Assembly: GCA_903832395.1 (NCBI GenBank) | Contig: CAILBF010000118.1 | Span: 1-10,232 of the forward strand | Length of the DNA: 10,232 nt | Direction: 5' to 3' | Source of the DNA: an uncultured Actinomycetes bacterium | Lineage (GTDB): Bacteria; Actinomycetota; Actinomycetes; Nanopelagicales; Nanopelagicaceae | In this document: positions 6,309-10,232 of the stretch, piece by piece | How positions within the stretch are numbered: position 1 is the first letter of the stretch | Layout: each line of letters begins with the position of its first letter | The notes under the pieces: generated by a model | What the model was told of the DNA's origin: nothing | Databases searched by the model: none | Seen by the model: the letters and a program-made list of their open reading frames with translations, nothing else | Translations under genes and position numbers: made by a program

Positions 6309-7625
6309 TTGGCTTCTAAAAGTCAAAGCGGTAAGAAGACCTTTGTTTTAGATACCAGTGTTTTGCTGGCAGATCCTGGCGCGCTCCATAAGTTTGCCGA
6401 GCATGAAGTCATTATCCCAATCGCAGTTATTGGCGAATTAGAAACTAAACGCGATCACCCCGAACTTGGATACTTTGCTCGAGCCGCTCTTCGCGCCCTC
6501 GATGATTTAAGAGTCACCCATGGTCGATTGGATAAAGCTCTTGTCGTTACCCCAGAGGGTGGAACGCTTTCGGTAGAGCTCAATCACACTGATCTTTCGA
6601 CGCTGCCCCAGGGCTTTTTGCGCGATGGCACCAATGATTCGCGGATTTTGGCAATTGCCAAAAACCTGATGGGCGATGGCAAGCAAGTCGTCTTAGTAAC
6701 TAAGGATTTGCCACTTCGCGTTAAGGCATCATCGGTCGGAGTTGAGGCCCAAGAGTATTTAGCCGAACTTGTCTCTAATAGTGGCTGGACTGGAATCGTT
6801 GAACTTAGCGTTGCCTCCAATGTCATCGACGATCTATACACCTCTGATCGCGCCGATCATGAAGCCGCCCACGAACTTCCAGTTCATACCGGGGTTGTTT
6901 TGCACTCCGACAGAGGAAGCGCTCTGGCTCGAGTGACAATTGATAAGCAGCTGCAGTTAGTTCGAGGCGATCGAAGCGCATTTGGTCTGCATGGCCGAAG
7001 CGCCGAACAACGAGTTGCTCTCGATCTACTCCTTGATGATTCGATTGGAATCGTCTCACTCGGTGGAAGAGCCGGAACTGGAAAATCAGCGCTGGCTCTA
7101 TGTGCCGGCCTTGAAGCTGTAATGGAAAAACGTATTCATAAAAAGGTTCTTATCTTTCGCCCGCTCTATCCAGTCGGCGGGCAAGAGCTTGGCTACCTTC
7201 CTGGTAGCGAGGGCGAGAAGATGTCGCCGTGGGCACAGGCCGTCTTTGACACGTTGGGCGCACTCGTGAGTCAGGCAGTCATCGATGAGATCGTCGACCG
7301 TGGCTTAATCGAAGTTTTACCGCTGACCCATATCCGTGGTCGCTCACTTCACGACTCATTTGTCATAGTCGATGAGGCCCAGTCGCTAGAGCGGGGAGTT
7401 CTCTTAACCGTTCTCTCGCGTATTGGTCAAGGCTCTCGCGTCATTTTGACTCACGACGTAGCACAGCGCGATAACTTGCGAGTCGGTCGCCATGACGGAG
7501 TCGTTGCCGTCGTTGAAACACTCAAAGGTCATCCACTCTTTGCCCATGTCACGCTGACACGATCAGAGCGCTCGCCAATCGCCGCCCTTGTGACCGAAAT
7601 GCTCGAGGGCCCCTTTCCTGGATAG
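6309..7625 (+). CDS. phoH2: PhoH2-type PIN domain ribonuclease / PhoH ATPase fusion
   Basis: A 438-residue fusion of an N-terminal PIN ribonuclease domain and a C-terminal PhoH ATPase; mycobacterial PhoH2 proteins of this architecture are described as ATP-dependent RNA-unwinding RNases. The PIN domain (about 10-150) shows the acidic set: Asp15 in VLDTSVLL, Glu43/Glu45 in IGELE, Asp110 in NDSRILA and Asp133 in TKDLPLR. A linker follows (about 155-225). The PhoH part has HGRSAEQRVALDLL (228-241), Walker A GRAGTGKS (253-260), RPLYPVGGQELGYLPG (284-299), EKMSPWAQ (303-310), Walker B FVIVDEAQ (351-358) and TRSERSPIA (417-425). All key residues look intact. The TTG start has a strong GAGGAG site 8 bases upstream. 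No upstream antitoxin gene like mycobacterial phoAT is apparent in the 125-base gap. Synteny with the prenyltransferase upstream and fumarase downstream resembles Mycobacterium. Confidence 0.95.
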   Translation: MASKSQSGKKTFVLDTSVLLADPGALHKFAEHEVIIPIAVIGELETKRDHPELGYFARAALRALDDLRVTHGRLDKALVVTPEGGTLSVELNHTDLSTLPQGFLRDGTNDSRILAIAKNLMGDGKQVVLVTKDLPLRVKASSVGVEAQEYLAELVSNSGWTGIVELSVASNVIDDLYTSDRADHEAAHELPVHTGVVLHSDRGSALARVTIDKQLQLVRGDRSAFGLHGRSAEQRVALDLLLDDSIGIVSLGGRAGTGKSALALCAGLEAVMEKRIHKKVLIFRPLYPVGGQELGYLPGSEGEKMSPWAQAVFDTLGALVSQAVIDEIVDRGLIEVLPLTHIRGRSLHDSFVIVDEAQSLERGVLLTVLSRIGQGSRVILTHDVAQRDNLRVGRHDGVVAVVETLKGHPLFAHVTLTRSERSPIAALVTEMLEGPFPG

Positions 7626-7812
7626 GGCCTAAAATGGGCCAGAATCAATCTCACAGTCACATTTGGGGCATTTCGGACATCCCCCTTACTGACCTGCGGT
7701 TTTACCCATCCACAGCCTCACACTTACCTGTGAATTTCCGACTCAGGCGGCTTTTGATTTGCCGACACACCCCATACAGGGCACCCTAAAGCCATTCCCC
7801 GTTAGTTAATGA

Positions 7813-7828
7813 AGCCTCATTTGAGGCT
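7813..7828 (+). repeat. Perfect 7-bp inverted repeat (hairpin) in the SLT leader
   Basis: AGCCTCA at 7813-7819 and TGAGGCT at 7822-7828 are exact reverse complements with a TT centre; in RNA this would be a 6-bp stem with an AUUU loop. It is followed by GATTGCTTGCGG, so it is not an intrinsic terminator. It lies inside the larger 7797-7851 stem. Confidence 0.6.
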
Positions 7829-7856
7829 GATTGCTTGCGGGCGCTAAGGGGTTAGT

Positions 7857-7862
7857 GGAAGG
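7857..7862 (+). promoter_or_regulatory. Shine-Dalgarno site for the SLT-like gene
   Basis: GGAAGG lies 6 bases before the ATG at 7869, confirming that start. It begins six bases after the 3' arm of the leader stem (7844-7851), close enough for the RNA structure to influence ribosome access. Confidence 0.7.
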
Positions 7863-7868
7863 GGTCAG

Positions 7869-8456
7869 ATGAAACTACGTAATAAGTATGTCGCCATCTG
7901 GGGCGTCATCGCCTCATTGCTCTTCCTGACCTCGGCTCTGCCAACTGCCTACGGTCTAGATTTTCCAATGTCGACGCACATCGATGTGGATCCAACCGCT
8001 AGCTCTTTGCCAGCACCAGATGCCCCACCTCTGACGGCAGCAGCTCTCTATGGCTCTATCGATCTTGCGGCAACGCCACTCGGTTCAGTTTTATCGAGTG
8101 ACATTGCTCTTGTCTCGTCTTTGAGTCGCCAGGTAGAAATGGCCCGAACCATCGTTGGTGCCAAAATCGTTGCCAAGACAATTCTGGCCCAAGAGTATGG
8201 AATGAACAGTTCCCAGTTCTCATGCCTTAATAATCTTTGGACGACGGAAAGCCATTGGAACTACAAGGCGCATAATTACCGTTCCGGTGCCCATGGAATT
8301 GCACAAGCGCTACCGGCCGAGAAGATGAACGTTATTGCAGATGACTGGCGCACGAATCCAGTTACTCAGATTCGCTGGGGACTTCGCTACATCACAGCTA
8401 GGTACAACACTCCATGTGGTGCTTGGTCACACTTTAAACGCGCTCGATACTACTAA
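7869..8456 (+). CDS. Secreted lytic-transglycosylase-like (SLT / lysozyme-fold) cell-wall protein
   Basis: A 195-residue exported protein expected to act on peptidoglycan. The N-terminus is a signal peptide: basic MKLRNK, a hydrophobic core (about 8-24) and a likely cleavage after Ala-Tyr-Gly near residue 29. A Pro/Ala/Ser-rich linker (about 38-70) and a helical stretch (about 75-110) lead to the catalytic-like domain: FSCLNNLWTTESHW (117-130) with Glu127 as the predicted general acid, SGAHGIAQALP (139-149), then DDWRTNPVTQIRWGLRYI (158-175) and the ending NTPCGAW. Cys119 and Cys183 probably form a disulfide, as in this actinobacterial family. The extreme C-terminus SHFKRARYY is more basic than the usual ending resembling ATGWY. 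There is no LysM or other wall-binding domain. It has a dedicated promoter/leader region and converges on the fumarase gene with a 7-base gap. Confidence 0.88.
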   Translation: MKLRNKYVAIWGVIASLLFLTSALPTAYGLDFPMSTHIDVDPTASSLPAPDAPPLTAAALYGSIDLAATPLGSVLSSDIALVSSLSRQVEMARTIVGAKIVAKTILAQEYGMNSSQFSCLNNLWTTESHWNYKAHNYRSGAHGIAQALPAEKMNVIADDWRTNPVTQIRWGLRYITARYNTPCGAWSHFKRARYY

Positions 8457-8463
8457 TCGCCCT

Positions 8464-10116
8464 TTAAGGTTTTGGGCCGATCGATAACGGCGTGCCAGAA
8501 GTAGGGGCAAAAAAGTCATTGCCCTTGTCATCGACAACGATAAAGGCTGGGAAATCTACGACCTCAATTTTATAAACAGCCTCCATACCTAACTCTTCAA
8601 AATCTAAGACCTCGACTTTTTTGATGCAATCTTGAGCTAGACGTGCTGCGGGTCCTCCAATGGAGCCTAAATAAAATCCGCCATGGGTTTTACAGGCATC
8701 GGTCACGGCCTTTGAGCGATTACCCTTTGCCAACATGACAAGGGATCCACCTTTGGATTGAAAGTATTCAACGTATGAATCCATGCGACCTGCAGTCGTT
8801 GGGCCAAATGAGCCAGAGGCATAACCGACTGGAGTCTTGGCGGGACCGGCGTAATACACGGCGTGCTTTTTTAAATATTCAGGCATTGGCGCGCCAGCAT
8901 CCATCGCCGCTTTAATTTTGGCATGAGCTAAATCGCGTGCAACAACTAATGTGCCGGTAAGTGAGAGTCGCGTCTTAACTGGGTACTTGGAAAGCTCGGC
9001 CTGAATTACATCCATCGGTTGATTCAGATCAATTTCAACAACGGCATCATCGAGATGCTCATCAGTAGTCTCGGGGAGGAAATGGGCGGGATCGCGCTCT
9101 AACTCCTCAAGGAATATGCCATCTCTAGTGATCTTGGCCTTGGCTTGGCGATCGGCCGAACATGAGACGGCAATCGCAATCGGAAGCGATGCGCCATGGC
9201 GAGGAAGTCGAACAACACGAACATCGTGACAAAAGTATTTGCCGCCGAACTGGGCGCCAATGCCAAGTTTTTGGGTGAGTTCAAGAACTTGCTTTTCAAG
9301 CTCTAAGTCACGGAAGCCGTGGCCAGTGGCGGCATCGCCGCTAGTTGGAAGTGAATCCAAATACTTAGTGCTGGCAAGTTTGGCGGTCTTAACCGTGTGC
9401 TCGGCACTCGTTCCACCAATGACAATTGCCAAGTGGTACGGAGGACACGCGGCAGTACCAATGGAACGAAGCTTTTCATCCAACCAACTCATAAATGAGG
9501 TGGGATTTAAAATCGCTTTCGTCTCTTGATATAAAAATGATTTATTTGCACTTCCCCCGCCTTTGGCGATGAATAAGAAGTTGTACTCATTAGGGTGGTC
9601 ACTATCTGCAAAAATCTCAATTTGGGCGGGCAGGTTATTACCTGTGTTTTTCTCCTCCCACGTTGAAATGGGAGCCATCTGTGAGTAGCGCAGATTCAAT
9701 GACGTGTAGGCATCGTAGATTCCCTGAGAAATCGCGACCTCATCTTTAGCGCTCGTCAAAACAAACTGGCCCTTTTTCGCCATCACTAAAGCAGTCCCGG
9801 TGTCCTGGCACATCGGCAGAACTCCGCCGGCAGAGATATTGGCATTTTTTAAGAGATCGGTTGCAACGAAGCGATCATTGGGTGAAGCTTCGGGATCCTC
9901 AATGATGTTAGCGAGTTGTTGCAGATGGGTTGGCCGCAAATAGTGAGAGATATCGTGAATAGCTTCAGCGGTTAATTTCTCAATGGCAATAGGTTCAACC
10001 TGAACAAACTCTTTATCGCCAAGTTTTATGACACTGACACCCTCGGTACCTACAAGGCGATACTTTGTATCATCTTCACCAAGAGGTAAAAGCTCAGAGT
10101 ATGAAAAGTTTGGCAT
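8464..10116 (-). CDS. fum: Fumarate hydratase class I (iron-sulfur, single-chain)
   Basis: Cytoplasmic TCA-cycle enzyme interconverting fumarate and L-malate with a [4Fe-4S] cluster. The 550-residue single chain has both domains. Cluster cysteines are predicted at Cys103 (PMCQDTGT), Cys224 (TAACPPYH) and Cys319 (VSCSADRQ). Substrate-region motifs include GGGSANKS (186-193) and IGGTSAEH (233-240). In the C-terminal domain the landmarks are RDLAHAKI, GSFGPTTAGRMD and KGNRSKAV, all typical of class I enzymes. It begins 5 bases after xseB ends, with no clear Shine-Dalgarno sequence, suggesting coupled expression, and converges with the SLT-like gene. Class I enzymes are oxygen-sensitive relative to the class II FumC found at the comparable mycobacterial locus. 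Family call is firm; the tartrate dehydratase/L(+) alternatives are heterodimeric or shorter. Confidence 0.96.
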   Translation of the reverse strand: MPNFSYSELLPLGEDDTKYRLVGTEGVSVIKLGDKEFVQVEPIAIEKLTAEAIHDISHYLRPTHLQQLANIIEDPEASPNDRFVATDLLKNANISAGGVLPMCQDTGTALVMAKKGQFVLTSAKDEVAISQGIYDAYTSLNLRYSQMAPISTWEEKNTGNNLPAQIEIFADSDHPNEYNFLFIAKGGGSANKSFLYQETKAILNPTSFMSWLDEKLRSIGTAACPPYHLAIVIGGTSAEHTVKTAKLASTKYLDSLPTSGDAATGHGFRDLELEKQVLELTQKLGIGAQFGGKYFCHDVRVVRLPRHGASLPIAIAVSCSADRQAKAKITRDGIFLEELERDPAHFLPETTDEHLDDAVVEIDLNQPMDVIQAELSKYPVKTRLSLTGTLVVARDLAHAKIKAAMDAGAPMPEYLKKHAVYYAGPAKTPVGYASGSFGPTTAGRMDSYVEYFQSKGGSLVMLAKGNRSKAVTDACKTHGGFYLGSIGGPAARLAQDCIKKVEVLDFEELGMEAVYKIEVVDFPAFIVVDDKGNDFFAPTSGTPLSIGPKP

Positions 10117-10121
10117 GTGAT

Positions 10122-10232
10122 CTACGGCTTCGCCGCATCTAACTTCTTTTTCGCGCCATCAAGCCACTCTTGGCAAATCTTTGCTAACTCTTCGCCGCGC
10201 TCCCAGAGCTTTAAAGACTCCTCAAGGCTGGC
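10122..10232 (-). CDS. xseB: Exodeoxyribonuclease VII small subunit, C-terminal part (gene runs off the window)
   Basis: The last 36 codons of a gene entering from beyond the right edge. The peptide contains LEESLKLWERGEELAKICQE, the family's core helix with ESL..WERGEEL, followed by WLDGAKKKLDAA and a TAG stop at 10122-10124. XseB is a small helical subunit that bundles with XseA to form exonuclease VII, which degrades single-stranded DNA. The N-terminal half is missing because of the window boundary, not a mutation. Position directly upstream of the fumarase agrees with actinobacterial gene order, where xseA is expected next, outside the window. Confidence 0.9.
   Translation of the reverse strand, partial: ASLEESLKLWERGEELAKICQEWLDGAKKKLDAAKP

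Larger units (their letters stand above)
7626..7868 (+). promoter_or_regulatory. 243-base non-coding leader/intergenic region before the SLT-like gene, with structured RNA potential
   Basis: No credible ORF lies here. The 5' part holds a possible hairpin GGGG-c-AT / AT-CCCC (7665-7684) that might end phoH2 transcription, though no U-tract follows. A weak promoter-like pair TTTTGA / TACAGG with 17-base spacing lies near 7753-7781 (low confidence). The 3' part (7797-7851) has an outer stem CCCC-g-TTAG (7797-7805) with CTAAGGGG (7844-7851), enclosing a perfect hairpin AGCCTCA-TT-TGAGGCT (7813-7828). The ribosome-binding site follows six bases after the outer stem. Such long leaders before cell-wall hydrolase genes in actinobacteria are often riboswitches (c-di-AMP class for rpf-type genes), but I could not match that consensus here. 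Confidence 0.5.

Noticed and set aside
7626..7643. GGCC-TAAAATG-GGCC as an intrinsic terminator right after phoH2
   Set aside because: Only a 4-bp self-complementary stem with no T-rich tail; too weak to call.
7626..7868. ydaO-type c-di-AMP riboswitch
   Set aside because: Context fits, but conserved core elements I would expect, such as the GGGGUGAAU and CAGCUAACC blocks, are not present on the plus strand.
1..10232. CRISPR arrays, tRNA or rRNA genes, insertion sequences, attachment sites
   Set aside because: No direct-repeat arrays, no tRNA-like cloverleaf sequences, no transposase or integrase motifs, and no terminal repeats were seen on either strand.

Overview
The window looks like a compact chromosomal segment from a free-living actinobacterium with moderate GC, most likely a streamlined aquatic lineage such as the freshwater Nanopelagicales (acI). 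That placement is an inference. It rests on gene content (DUF4307 next to greA, an Rv1086-type short cis-prenyltransferase, a PIN-PhoH2 protein, an actinobacterial SLT-like secreted protein), on GC that by eye is well below that of soil actinomycetes, and on very tight packing: ATGA overlaps, convergent genes sharing stop-codon bases, and divergent starts 14-17 bases apart. There is no sign of phage, insertion sequences, CRISPR, tRNA or rRNA.

Layout. (1) 24-3402 is an export region: a 14-helix DHA2-type MFS drug exporter on the minus strand, head to head with a two-gene DrrA/DrrB-type ABC-2 exporter on the plus strand. Only 17 bases separate the start codons. (2) 3399-4281 holds DUF4307 followed by greA, both minus; greA ends overlapping the end of the ABC permease. 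(3) 4296-6183 is a plus-strand run of four overlapping genes: a 45-residue single-helix membrane protein, a SURF1-family cytochrome oxidase assembly factor, a DUF3817 membrane protein and a cis-prenyl diphosphate synthase. (4) 6309-7625 is phoH2 (PIN nuclease domain fused to a PhoH ATPase). (5) 7626-7868 is a 243-base non-coding leader containing predicted hairpins, ahead of a secreted lysozyme-fold/SLT-like protein at 7869-8456. (6) 8464-10232, minus strand, carries the 3' end of xseB followed after 5 bases by a class I (iron-sulfur) fumarase.

The order greA / DUF4307 / small membrane protein / cis-prenyltransferase / phoH2 / fumarase / xseB matches, from memory, the M. tuberculosis backbone Rv1080c-Rv1081c-(mca)-Rv1083-Rv1086-Rv1095-Rv1098c-Rv1107c. 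The mycothiol conjugate amidase gene mca, expected between DUF4307 and the small protein, is absent here. SURF1 and DUF3817 are additional relative to that order. Functionally the segment mixes housekeeping genes (transcript cleavage, oxidase assembly, prenyl lipid synthesis, TCA cycle, DNA repair) with an export pair and a cell-wall-directed secreted protein.

I did not find a convincing new multi-gene defence or mobile system. The points most worth following are the structured leader before the SLT-like gene, the missing mca, phoH2 without an evident upstream antitoxin, and the extreme compression of the divergent and convergent junctions.
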